Part shown: one piece after another, positions 14,411-21,918 of the stretch
How positions within the stretch are numbered: the first letter of the stretch is position 1
How the letters are laid out: each line of letters begins with the position of its first letter
Assembly (NCBI GenBank): GCA_937902905.1
Contig: CALELW010000271.1
Location: 1 to 21,918, forward strand
Direction of reading: 5' to 3'
From: an uncultured Clostridium sp.
GTDB lineage: Bacteria; Bacillota; Clostridia; Lachnospirales; Lachnospiraceae
Length of the DNA stretch: 21,918 nucleotides
Notes under the pieces: model-generated
What the model saw: only the letters and a program-made list of their open reading frames with translations
Database searches by the model: none
Told to the model about the DNA's origin: nothing
Position numbers and translations under genes: made by a program

Positions 14411-15821
14411 AATTCAAGCTTTTAAAAGCCTGCGGGCACAAAGTATGGCTGTACTGGTTCTGATAGGAATCATTCCGCTCGTTGTATTTACATTGATTTT
14501 TATCAATACATACCGGGCAAAGGCTATTTCACAACGTATCAATGAATTGCAGACACGAGGTTCCATTATATGTAACCTTGTTGTTTCTTCTGCTTATTTT
14601 ACCAGTGATTCAGGGGCGGAAGTAGATTCTGAGCTGACACAGGTTGCGGATATTTTTGGAGGCCGTATTTTAATTGCGGATTCTGATTTGAATGTAACCC
14701 GTGACACATATGGTTTAGAAGAAGGCAAAGTGATTCTTTTGGAAGAAGTTGTTCGGTGTGTCAACGGTGCAGACAGTAAATTTGTAAGCCAGAGTGAAAA
14801 CATGGTAGAACTGGTTCTTCCGGTGCATAATCCGGAGAGCAATTCGATTGATGGTGTTGTCGTAATGAATTTTTCGCTGAACAGTGTGAATACTTTGTAT
14901 GATTCGATGCAGTCGATTGCCATTACGCTGGTATTGGTGCTTGGACTTATTATTCTTGTGATTTCTGTTTTGTATTCCGGTCAGATTGTAATGCCGATGA
15001 AGGAAGTAGCCGGCTCGATTGCGATGATTTCTTCTGGTGATTTTAATGAGACGATGCAGATAACCGGATATTCGGAAGCAGAGGATATTTCGGATAAATT
15101 TAATTCGATGCTTAGTGTGCTGCAGAATCTGGAAGACGCAAGACAGGAGTTTGTGTCGAACGTCTCACATGAGTTGAAGACACCGATTACTTCGGTAAAA
15201 GTTTTAGCAGAATCTTTGATTGGACAGGAAAATGTTCCGGTTGAACTTTATCAGGAATTTATGGTGGATATTAATGAAGAATTGGAGCGAATGAATAAAA
15301 TTATCAATGATTTGCTTACCCTTGTAAAAATGGATAAAAATGCATCGGAAGTCAATATTTCCGAGGTCAATATTAATGAATTTCTGGAAGCAATTTTGAA
15401 ACAGCTTCAGCCGATTGCGGATAAGCGGAATATTGAGATGATTTTCGAAAGTGTTCGTTCTGTTACGGCACAGGTGGATGAAGTAAAATTAGCGATGGCG
15501 TTTCGCAATCTGATTGAAAATGCGATTAAGTATAATTATGATAATGGCTGGGTTCGTGTTTCTTTGAATGCAGACCATAAATTCTTTTATTTGAAGGTGT
15601 CAGATTCCGGTGTTGGTATTCCGGAAGAATTGCAGGATAGTATATTTGAACGTTTTTACCGTGTGGATAAGGCACGGTCCAGAGAAACCGGTGGAAACGG
15701 CTTAGGACTTGCGATTACGAGAAATGCAATTTTATTACACCGTGGCTCAATTAAAGTTCACAGTATAGAACAACAGGGAACTACGTTTGCCGTACGAATT
15801 CCTCTGATGTATTCGGAATAG
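14379..15821 (+). CDS. Membrane sensor histidine kinase
   Basis: About 480 residues. A basic N-terminus is followed by transmembrane helix about 24-44, an extracytoplasmic sensor about 45-178 (of unidentified type), transmembrane helix about 179-200, HAMP about 201-255, and a HisKA domain with the phosphorylated His264 in NVSHELKTPI. The ATPase domain follows, with its N box near NLIENAIKYN (377-386), DSGVGIP (409-415), FERFYRVD (423-430) and GGNGLGLAI (438-446). It phosphorylates the response regulator encoded just before it. The start is uncertain. GTG 14379 (used here) or TTG 14382 overlaps the regulator gene without a clear binding site, and the first ATG, at 14445, would remove the basic residues before the first helix. 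AGGAGG at its end serves the next gene. Confidence 0.9.
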   Translation: MLVIISKIKSKIQAFKSLRAQSMAVLVLIGIIPLVVFTLIFINTYRAKAISQRINELQTRGSIICNLVVSSAYFTSDSGAEVDSELTQVADIFGGRILIADSDLNVTRDTYGLEEGKVILLEEVVRCVNGADSKFVSQSENMVELVLPVHNPESNSIDGVVVMNFSLNSVNTLYDSMQSIAITLVLVLGLIILVISVLYSGQIVMPMKEVAGSIAMISSGDFNETMQITGYSEAEDISDKFNSMLSVLQNLEDARQEFVSNVSHELKTPITSVKVLAESLIGQENVPVELYQEFMVDINEELERMNKIINDLLTLVKMDKNASEVNISEVNINEFLEAILKQLQPIADKRNIEMIFESVRSVTAQVDEVKLAMAFRNLIENAIKYNYDNGWVRVSLNADHKFFYLKVSDSGVGIPEELQDSIFERFYRVDKARSRETGGNGLGLAITRNAILLHRGSIKVHSIEQQGTTFAVRIPLMYSE

Positions 15822-15830
15822 GAGGCTGCT

Positions 15831-16778
15831 ATGAAAAAGATTATAATTTCCATGTTTCTTATTATGGCGGCTGGAATTTTAGTTTCTTGTGGCAAAAGTA
15901 AGGAAGAAATGGATTCGTATTTGGTTTATTATCTGAATCAGGATATGACAGGACTTGTAGAAGGAACGATGGAATCTCCTCATAAAAAAAAGGATACAAA
16001 CGCAGTTGTTGCCGATTTATTAAAACAGCTTCAGACTACGGGGGAGGATGCCAACTTAAAGAGTCCGATTAGTGAAAATGTAGATGTATTAGATTTTGAA
16101 ATGAAAAATCATCAGATGTCAATTTCTTTTTCTGCTGCGTATTATGAGAGAAGCGGCGTGGAAGAGACGTTGTCCCGTGCAGCAATTGTGGAAACATTAT
16201 GCCAGTTAGATGAGATTCATTATGTGGAATTTTATGTAGAAGACCAGCCACTCATGCTTTCGGGAAATGCCGTAGGACCAATGAGTGCCGATGATTTTGT
16301 GCAGAATCTGGATGCTTTGGGAAAGGAACAGAGCAGACAGGTTACGTTGTATTTATCAAACCGGACAGGGGATAAACTGCGTGCGGTAATGACATCGGTA
16401 ACTTACAATGCGGCAACACCGCTAGCAGAACTTCTTATTAATCAATTGATTCAGGCAGATGAAGTGATAGCTGGACAAAAGGGAAAATTAAAGGATGTCA
16501 AATCAGCAATTCCGAAAGAAACGGTAGTGAATCATATAACAATACGCGACCAGATTTGTTATGTGGATTTGGGAAGCGGATTTAATGATTTACTGGCAGG
16601 AATTAGCAGCGAGGTAACAGTGTATTCAATTGTAAATACATTGTGTGAACTTTCTAATGTCAACCGGGTACAATTTACCATTGATGGCGAGGCACAGGAG
16701 CAGTACGGGGAGATGGATTCGTTCCATTCAGTATTGGAGCGGAATTTAAATCTTGTGGAAACGGTAAATGAGAAATAG
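15831..16778 (+). CDS. Lipoprotein with two GerMN domains
   Basis: A 315-residue exported lipoprotein. The signal peptide ends in a lipobox, LVSC, with the lipid-attached Cys20. Two repeats of the GerMN (sporulation/germination GerM-like) fold follow. The first is at about 30-150, with VDVLDFEMKNHQMSISF and IVETLCQLDEIHYVEFYVEDQ. The second is at about 165-300, with ICYVDLGSGFNDL, IVNTLCELSNVNRV and FTIDGEAQ. It begins 9 bp after the kinase stop with GGAGG in between, so a role with the kinase on the outer face of the membrane is likely. In Actinobacteria a GerMN lipoprotein (LpqB) is likewise encoded after the MtrA-MtrB pair and affects that kinase. The exact role here is unknown. Confidence 0.85.
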   Translation: MKKIIISMFLIMAAGILVSCGKSKEEMDSYLVYYLNQDMTGLVEGTMESPHKKKDTNAVVADLLKQLQTTGEDANLKSPISENVDVLDFEMKNHQMSISFSAAYYERSGVEETLSRAAIVETLCQLDEIHYVEFYVEDQPLMLSGNAVGPMSADDFVQNLDALGKEQSRQVTLYLSNRTGDKLRAVMTSVTYNAATPLAELLINQLIQADEVIAGQKGKLKDVKSAIPKETVVNHITIRDQICYVDLGSGFNDLLAGISSEVTVYSIVNTLCELSNVNRVQFTIDGEAQEQYGEMDSFHSVLERNLNLVETVNEK

Positions 16779-16805
16779 AACATGAAATAAAAAGGGAGGA
16801 ACCGG

Positions 16806-18986
16806 GTGAGGAGAAGACCACTTTGTGTGGTATTGGTATGCATGATTTTGGGGATTCTTTGTAATGCGTGGATAAATACAAAGGAACCGGTTTCTTATGA
16901 GCGGGAGTCGATTCATTTTCTTTGTGAACTCGAAGAATTTGTAAAAAAAGATAATGGATATACGCTTGTTGTTCGTGACGTAAAAGGGGAGGATTCATTT
17001 TCGTGCAAAAAAATAAAATTATATGCAAATGAGAAGACTTTAATGCCAAAAGAACTGCATATTGGTAATCTTTTGGCGGTCACAGCCTCTATCCGTTCGT
17101 TTGAGAAACCGGGAAATCCCGGACAATTTGATGAATATAAATACAACACGGAATTAGGAATTACCGCGCAGGGATTTGCCGGTAAAATAGAAATAAAAAA
17201 GAATACGGTTAAAAATCCGGAAGATTTTCTACATCGCTTGAGAAATCGTTTTCGTGATGTGGTTTCTTTGTGCTGTGATGAAAAAACAGCGGGGATTGTA
17301 TCCGCAATGGTTTTAGGTGATAAAAGCGGGTTGTCAGACGAGGTGAAACAGTTATATCAGGAGAATGGAATTGCGCATGTGCTTGCCATATCCGGGCTGC
17401 ATATTTCACTCATTGGAGCCGGCCTCTTTTTTGTCCTGCGCAAATATTTTATGCCAATGCAGGGGGCAGCTGTTGTAACCATGGTACTTTTGTTCCTTTA
17501 TGGTATTTTGACCGGCTTTTCCATCTCAACAGAACGGGCTGTTATCATGATGGGATGCATGCTTTTGGCAAGGCTTGCCGGGAGGCATTATGATGGATTG
17601 AGCGCACTTTCTTTCAGTGCGATATGCCAGCTTCTGATTCATCCTATGGTTTTGTTTCAGACCGGGTTTTTGCTTTCTTATGGAACTGTGCTGGGAATCT
17701 ATGTTTTTGTCGACGTGTTCTGTGATGTGTGGGAAAGTAAAAATCCGGTTTGGATGGCAGTTGCCGGAACGGCTGGTATTGAACTGGTTACACTTCCTAT
17801 TCTTTTGACGGCTTATTATGAATTTTCAATTTTAAGTATTGTCGCTAATGTACTGTTTCTGCCGCTTATGGGAGGAATTCTTGTGACTTCACTGGCTGGA
17901 ATCGGATTGGGAAGTATTATCCTTTTTGTGGGAAAATTCTGTTTTGGATTTGCCCATTTTTGTTTTATATTATTTGAGTGGGTCGGAAATTTGTTTGTAA
18001 GGATTCCGGGAGCGGTTGTTATCACAGGAAAACCGGCAGTCTGGCAGGTATTTTTATATTATGGAAGTACCGTTTTGTTCTTAATTTTGCAGAAATGGAA
18101 ACAGAAGAAAGTATTTTTATTGGCTCTTGCCTTTGGTGTTTTTATTCTGTTTCTGCCGGTTCATAATAATTTTGATTTGCAGATAACCAATTTGGATGTC
18201 GGTCAGGGAGATTGCAGCTGCATCCGCACAAAAAATCATACGATTTTGATTGATGGAGGCAGTTCCGATGTAAATAAAGTAGGAAAATACCGTATGATTC
18301 CTTTTCTGAAATCGCAGGGGATATCTTATGTATCGTATCTTTTTTTGACACACAGCGATGAAGACCACACCAATGGTGTCGTCGAATGGCTGTGTGCTGC
18401 CAATCAGATGGGAGTGAAAGTTGGAACCGTTATTCTGCCAAAATTAAATGAAAAGGAAGGGGCGTACTGTACGCTGTTAGATGAACTCCGAAATAAAGGA
18501 TGCAATCTTATGTTTATGCAGCGTGGTGATACGGTAACAATTGATGAATTACGGATATCCTGCCTGCATCCCTATCCGGAATATGAATGGAAATCGGTGA
18601 ATGATTCTTCACTTGTTTTGAAGGTTAATTATCACAATTTTACCGGATTATTTACCGGAGATTTAGAGGAAGCGGGAGAGAAGGAAATTATAAATAAACT
18701 TTCCCATGTAAATTATTTAAAAGTTGCGCATCATGGCAGTAAGGGGGCGAGTTCAGAAGATTTTCTTGAACAGGTAAAACCAGATATTTCCGTTATTTCG
18801 TGTGGAAAAAAGAACCGCTATGGACATCCGCATAAAGAGACGTTAAATCGTCTTGAGAATATAGGTTCTAAGGTGTACCGGACGGATAAAGAAGGGGCGG
18901 TATCCGTAGAATGTCAAAATGGGAAATGGTACCTTTCTTTGTGGAAAAAAGAAAGTGGTAAAAAACTCTTGCTAAGTGACTGGTGA
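16806..18986 (+). CDS. comEC: DNA uptake channel ComEC/Rec2
   Basis: A 726-residue membrane protein through which single-stranded DNA enters during transformation. Order: first membrane helix about 6-23; an OB-like domain (DUF4131) with FEKPGNPGQFDEYKY (99-113); the Competence membrane domain about 165-430, including HVLAISGLHIS (191-201) and GFSISTERA (237-245); then a C-terminal metallo-beta-lactamase-like nuclease domain about 455-715. Metal-site motifs in that domain: DVGQGDC (464-470), HSDEDH (516-521), TGDLE (617-621), AHHGS (641-645) and GHPHKETL (673-680). All look intact. The start is GTG 16806, a few bases after GGGAGGA. It lies 27 bp after the lipoprotein gene, in one run with comEA. 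Confidence 0.95.
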   Translation: MRRRPLCVVLVCMILGILCNAWINTKEPVSYERESIHFLCELEEFVKKDNGYTLVVRDVKGEDSFSCKKIKLYANEKTLMPKELHIGNLLAVTASIRSFEKPGNPGQFDEYKYNTELGITAQGFAGKIEIKKNTVKNPEDFLHRLRNRFRDVVSLCCDEKTAGIVSAMVLGDKSGLSDEVKQLYQENGIAHVLAISGLHISLIGAGLFFVLRKYFMPMQGAAVVTMVLLFLYGILTGFSISTERAVIMMGCMLLARLAGRHYDGLSALSFSAICQLLIHPMVLFQTGFLLSYGTVLGIYVFVDVFCDVWESKNPVWMAVAGTAGIELVTLPILLTAYYEFSILSIVANVLFLPLMGGILVTSLAGIGLGSIILFVGKFCFGFAHFCFILFEWVGNLFVRIPGAVVITGKPAVWQVFLYYGSTVLFLILQKWKQKKVFLLALAFGVFILFLPVHNNFDLQITNLDVGQGDCSCIRTKNHTILIDGGSSDVNKVGKYRMIPFLKSQGISYVSYLFLTHSDEDHTNGVVEWLCAANQMGVKVGTVILPKLNEKEGAYCTLLDELRNKGCNLMFMQRGDTVTIDELRISCLHPYPEYEWKSVNDSSLVLKVNYHNFTGLFTGDLEEAGEKEIINKLSHVNYLKVAHHGSKGASSEDFLEQVKPDISVISCGKKNRYGHPHKETLNRLENIGSKVYRTDKEGAVSVECQNGKWYLSLWKKESGKKLLLSDW

Positions 18987-19021
18987 TTATATTACAATAA
19001 CGGTTATGAGGAGGAATTACA

Positions 19022-19063
19022 AATGAACTTTTTAGTGGCTGTAATTCTCAATCTGATACTGTA
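19022..19063 (+). CDS. Possible 13-residue hydrophobic peptide
   Basis: A strong binding site GAGGAGG (19009-19015) and ATG 19022 open a frame reading MNFLVAVILNLIL before TAG at 19061. The same frame then continues KIWKQKFENLKDKPLFF to TGA. Read through, it would be a single-helix membrane peptide with a basic tail. TAG serves as an ordinary stop for several genes here, so the short form is the predicted product, or the frame is the decayed remnant of a 31-residue protein. Lies 35 bp after comEC. Existence as an expressed peptide is unproven. Confidence 0.3.
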
Positions 19064-19095
19064 GAAAATATGGAAGCAAAAGTTTGAAAATCTTA

Positions 19096-19124
19096 AAGAC
19101 AAGCCGTTGTTTTTTTGATATAAT
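19096..19124 (+). promoter_or_regulatory. Probable promoter of the GH43 gene
   Basis: A perfect TATAAT (19119-19124) lies 17 bp after AAGACA (19096-19101), which keeps four of six -35 bases. It is preceded by a T-rich stretch. The start would be near 19131. A weak -35 suggests activation or low basal expression. No clear catabolite-repression (cre) site was recognised. Confidence 0.45.
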
Positions 19125-19167
19125 GTTACTGCAAACAGAATTGATTACTTTTGGAGGTTATTAAATT

Positions 19168-20790
19168 ATGGAACAGATTAAAAATCCTGTATTGCCGGGT
19201 TTTAATGCGGACCCGTCAATCATTCGTGTCGATGACACGTATTATATTGCAAATTCTACATTTGAGTGGTTCCCGGGGGTTCGTCTGCACGAGTCTAAAG
19301 ATATGGTTCACTGGAAACTGCTGCCATCGGCATTGTCAACAACGACACTGCTTGATATGAAAGGAAATCCGTCTTCCGGCGGTATCTGGGCACCGGATCT
19401 TTCCTATGCAGATGGCAAGTTTTGGCTTGTTTACACAGATGTTAAAGTAACCGAGGGACCATTCAAAGATATGGTAAACTACATCACGACAGCAGAAGAT
19501 ATTCATGGTCCTTGGTCTGACCCGATTCGTGTGAATGGTGTTGGGTTTGATGCTTCGTTATTCCATGATGATGACGGAAGAAAATATCTTGTTCAGCAGA
19601 CATGGGATCACAGAGAGTATCACCATGCATTTGATGGCATTACATTGACAGAATTTGATACAGATACGATGCGGTTAAAGCCGGAGACAGCAAGAAATAT
19701 TTATAATGGTACAGAGGTGAAATTGGTCGAGGGACCTCACTTGTACAAAATTAATGGATATTATTATTTGTTTGCTGCTCAAGGCGGAACAGTATATACT
19801 CATCAGGAAGTGGTTGCCCGTTCTAAGACACTTGATGAATTAAGTTTTGAGACAGAGCCGGATGGACCATTTATCACAAACTTTGATACACCATATTTGG
19901 AAATCCAGAAACAGGGACATGGCGCACTTGTTGATACACCAAGTGGTGAGTGGTATTATGCAAGTCTTTGCGGACGTCCGTGGACACATGAAAATCAGTG
20001 TTGTATTGACCCACGTGGTTACTGTACGCTTGGACGCGAGACAGCGATTCAGAAAGTATACTGGGATGAAGAGGGATGGCCTCGTATTGAGGGCGGTCAC
20101 GGTGGAAAGGTTCTTGTAGACGCACCGAAAGATGCAATCAAAACAGATGCACCGCTTGATCATTCCATGCATGATGAATTTGACACTGAAAAATTACATA
20201 ATGAGTGGAATACCCTTCGTGTTCCATTTACCGATGCAATGGGAACAACAGGAGATGGCAAACTGACTCTCCGTGGACAGGGTTCTCTGAGCAATAAACA
20301 TGAATTGTCACTGGTTGCAAAACGCTGGCAGGCATTTAACTTTGATGCTTCTGTAAAAGTAAGTTACAATCCATTTTCTTATCAGCAGATGGCAGGACTT
20401 ACCAACTTCTATAATGATAAGCATTGGTCTTTTGCGTTTATTACGTGGAATGAGAAAAATGGACGTGTTATCGAAGTGGCTCAGTGTAACCGTGGCGGCT
20501 ATACATCATTCCTTCGCGATGATGCAATTCCAGTACCGGATGGCGCAGATGTCTGGTTCCGCACAAAAGTTAGAAAACAGACTTATACCTACGAATATTC
20601 ATTTGATGGTGAGAATTACAAAGAAATTCCGGTAACTTTAGACGCAGCTATCTTATCGGATGACTATGTACTGCAGAGTTATGGCGGATTCTTTACCGGT
20701 GCATTTGTTGGTATGGCATGTGTTGATTATGCCGGATACAATACAGTTGCAGAGTTTAGAAGTTTTGATTACAAAGAGTATGAAGACTAA
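19168..20790 (+). CDS. Glycoside hydrolase family 43 (beta-xylosidase type)
   Basis: 540 residues. An inverting glycosidase likely to release xylose from the ends of xylo-oligosaccharides, perhaps with arabinofuranosidase side activity. The five-bladed propeller domain (about 1-310) shows the catalytic base Asp15 in GFNADPS, the pKa-tuning Asp128 in GFDASLF, and the general acid Glu188 in VEGPHLYK, at nearly the same positions as in Selenomonas-type beta-xylosidases. The C-terminal beta-sandwich (about 325-540) begins near HDEFDTEKLHNEW and closes the active site in this subfamily. There is no signal peptide, so it acts on imported oligosaccharides in the cytoplasm. GGAGG lies 10 nt before ATG 19168. 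No sugar transporter or regulator is nearby, and it separates comEC from holA. Confidence 0.94.
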   Translation: MEQIKNPVLPGFNADPSIIRVDDTYYIANSTFEWFPGVRLHESKDMVHWKLLPSALSTTTLLDMKGNPSSGGIWAPDLSYADGKFWLVYTDVKVTEGPFKDMVNYITTAEDIHGPWSDPIRVNGVGFDASLFHDDDGRKYLVQQTWDHREYHHAFDGITLTEFDTDTMRLKPETARNIYNGTEVKLVEGPHLYKINGYYYLFAAQGGTVYTHQEVVARSKTLDELSFETEPDGPFITNFDTPYLEIQKQGHGALVDTPSGEWYYASLCGRPWTHENQCCIDPRGYCTLGRETAIQKVYWDEEGWPRIEGGHGGKVLVDAPKDAIKTDAPLDHSMHDEFDTEKLHNEWNTLRVPFTDAMGTTGDGKLTLRGQGSLSNKHELSLVAKRWQAFNFDASVKVSYNPFSYQQMAGLTNFYNDKHWSFAFITWNEKNGRVIEVAQCNRGGYTSFLRDDAIPVPDGADVWFRTKVRKQTYTYEYSFDGENYKEIPVTLDAAILSDDYVLQSYGGFFTGAFVGMACVDYAGYNTVAEFRSFDYKEYED

Positions 20791-20808
20791 TTAGAAATTT
20801 GTAAAAGT

Positions 20809-20845
20809 GAGTCGGTCACGAAAATGCTGGCCGGCTCGTGTTTTT
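20809..20845 (+). terminator. Terminator after the GH43 gene
   Basis: GAGTCGGTC (20809-20817) pairs with GGCCGGCTC (20829-20837), 9 bp with two G-T pairs, followed by GTG and five T (20841-20845). It ends 14 bp before holA, so holA needs read-through or a start site not seen here. Confidence 0.65.
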
Positions 20846-20859
20846 GAGAGGAGTCAGAT

Positions 20860-21837
20860 ATGCTTCGCATTGAGGATGAGTTAAAGAATAATCAAATATC
20901 CCGTTTCCAGCTTTTATACGGCGAGGAGCGTTACATGGTTCAGTATTATAGAAATCATCTGATTGAAAAACTATCGAATCCGGATGATGAGATGAACCGC
21001 ACATTTTTTCGCGATAAACCGGAGCCATCCCAGATCGCCGAGGCGGCTCAGATTCTTCCTTTTTTTGCTGAAAACCGTTTGATTGTTGTAGAGGACAGTG
21101 GTTATTTTAAAAGCAGCAGCGATATGGCAGATTATGTGGAGTCATTTCCGGAGACCACATATATCATTTTTGTGGAGCGCGAGATTGATAAGCGCAACCG
21201 CCTTTTTAAGTGGATGAACAAAAACGGTTGTGTGACCGAGTGTACAAGACAGCCGGAACATATGTTGAAAAGGTGGATTGCCGGTTACATGAAAAAAGCA
21301 GGCAAAAGCATTTCAACAAAGGGCGCCGAGCGGTTGATTGAGCGAGTGGGAACGGATATGGAAATGCTCAGCAATGAACTTGAAAAATGCATTGGCTATG
21401 TGGGTGAAGATAAATTGATTGATGTGCCGGAAGTAGATGCAATTTGCTCGGGGGTAACGGTTTCCAAGATGTTTGATATGATTGATGCCGTGGCACTTGG
21501 CGAGAAAAATCGTGCGATGAAATTGTACGAAGATTTGTATACCAACAAGGAATCGCCGATGTCTATTTTATTTATGTTTTCGCGTCACATCAATATTTTG
21601 CTTCAGGTGAAAGAGTGTAAAAACCGTGGACTTCGCTCAGGAGAAATTGCAAAAAAATGCGGGGTTCCTCCGTTTACAATTCCTAAGTATGAAAAACAGG
21701 CGGCACTTTTCAAACGCAGTAAATTACTGGCGATGCTGCAAACCAGATTGGAGTTGGAAGAGCAGTTTAAATCCGGTAAATTGTCGGACCAGTTAGCGGT
21801 GGAATTGTTTTTAATTGAGGCACTTAACGGGGAGTAG
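20860..21837 (+). CDS. holA: DNA polymerase III delta subunit HolA
   Basis: 325 residues, typical length. It is the delta subunit of the clamp loader, which opens the sliding clamp at primed DNA. The N-terminal segment FQLLYGEERYMVQYY (about 16-30) is the family's opening motif. FAENRLIVVEDSGYF (about 69-83), TTYIIFVE, the LSNELEKC helix (about 175-182) and the C-terminal collar-like helices with FMFSRHINILLQVKE (about 238-252) follow. GAGAGGAG precedes ATG 20860. In Firmicutes holA is often found just after comEC; here a GH43 gene lies between them. Confidence 0.93.
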   Translation: MLRIEDELKNNQISRFQLLYGEERYMVQYYRNHLIEKLSNPDDEMNRTFFRDKPEPSQIAEAAQILPFFAENRLIVVEDSGYFKSSSDMADYVESFPETTYIIFVEREIDKRNRLFKWMNKNGCVTECTRQPEHMLKRWIAGYMKKAGKSISTKGAERLIERVGTDMEMLSNELEKCIGYVGEDKLIDVPEVDAICSGVTVSKMFDMIDAVALGEKNRAMKLYEDLYTNKESPMSILFMFSRHINILLQVKECKNRGLRSGEIAKKCGVPPFTIPKYEKQAALFKRSKLLAMLQTRLELEEQFKSGKLSDQLAVELFLIEALNGE

Positions 21838-21855
21838 AAAAGTTGTAATTTTCTA

Positions 21856-21883
21856 TTGACAAATTACCTTATTCTGATAAAAT
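21856..21883 (+). promoter_or_regulatory. Promoter for the tRNA at the right edge
   Basis: TTGACA (21856-21861) and TAAAAT (21878-21883) with 16 bp between them form a good sigma-A promoter, with a start near 21890, a few bases before the tRNA. Confidence 0.6.
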
Positions 21884-21895
21884 GGAATATGTTGT

Positions 21896-21918
21896 GGAGA
21901 CGTATCGAAGTGGTCATA
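21896..21918 (+). tRNA. 5' part of a tRNA, probably tRNA-Ser
   Basis: The last 23 bases begin GGAGACG, then TATCGAAGTGGTCATA, which fits the acceptor strand, positions 8-9 and the start of the D arm of a class II tRNA; GGAGACG with GTGGTCATA is characteristic of clostridial tRNA-Ser. The anticodon lies beyond the window, so the isoacceptor cannot be read. A strong promoter just upstream supports the call. Confidence 0.7.

Overview
The window reads as chromosomal DNA of a low-to-moderate-GC, Gram-positive anaerobe of the Clostridia, most likely a gut member of the Lachnospiraceae. The evidence is the strong GGAGG-type ribosome binding sites, the sigma-A promoters, a MetA-type homoserine acyltransferase, radical-SAM ThiH (the anaerobic thiazole route), divergent argG / argCJBD genes, and a two-component pair followed by a GerMN lipoprotein. 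The species cannot be named from sequence alone. Nothing here looks like a prophage, insertion sequence, plasmid or CRISPR array.

Layout. 1-501 has no convincing protein gene. It holds a 17-bp inverted repeat pair (1-17/57-73), a roughly 193-nt near-palindrome (175-367) with a promoter-like sequence just upstream, then a near-consensus promoter and a terminator-like hairpin ahead of the thiamine genes. 502-3333 is a thiazole-branch operon, thiS-thiG-thiH-thiE/tenI, without thiF and without a recognisable TPP riboswitch. metA (3410-4348) has its own promoter and ends at a strong terminator. A chemoreceptor gene (4464-6473) stands alone. argG (6615-7838, minus strand) diverges from argC-argJ-argB-argD (8078-12466); the region between them holds back-to-back promoters and an 18-bp sequence that fits the ArgR operator consensus. 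A small YdcZ-family membrane protein follows.

13074-18986 is a tightly packed five-gene run: comEA, an OmpR-family response regulator, a membrane histidine kinase, a lipoprotein with two GerMN domains, and comEC. DNA-uptake genes usually adjacent to each other are here separated by a signalling module apparently in the same transcription unit. This is the most interesting arrangement in the window. After it come a 13-codon hydrophobic peptide frame, an intracellular GH43 beta-xylosidase, holA (DNA polymerase III delta) and, at the right edge, the first 23 nt of a probable tRNA-Ser.

How the parts work together: ThiS, ThiG, ThiH and the ThiE/TenI protein build or process the thiazole half of thiamine. 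MetA commits homoserine to methionine. ArgC, J, B and D with ArgG cover arginine synthesis from glutamate, except for the carbamoylation and argininosuccinate lyase steps, which must be encoded elsewhere. ComEA and ComEC bind and import single-stranded DNA, possibly under control of, or co-regulated with, the embedded two-component/lipoprotein module. All calls come from reading the sequence; no database search was run.
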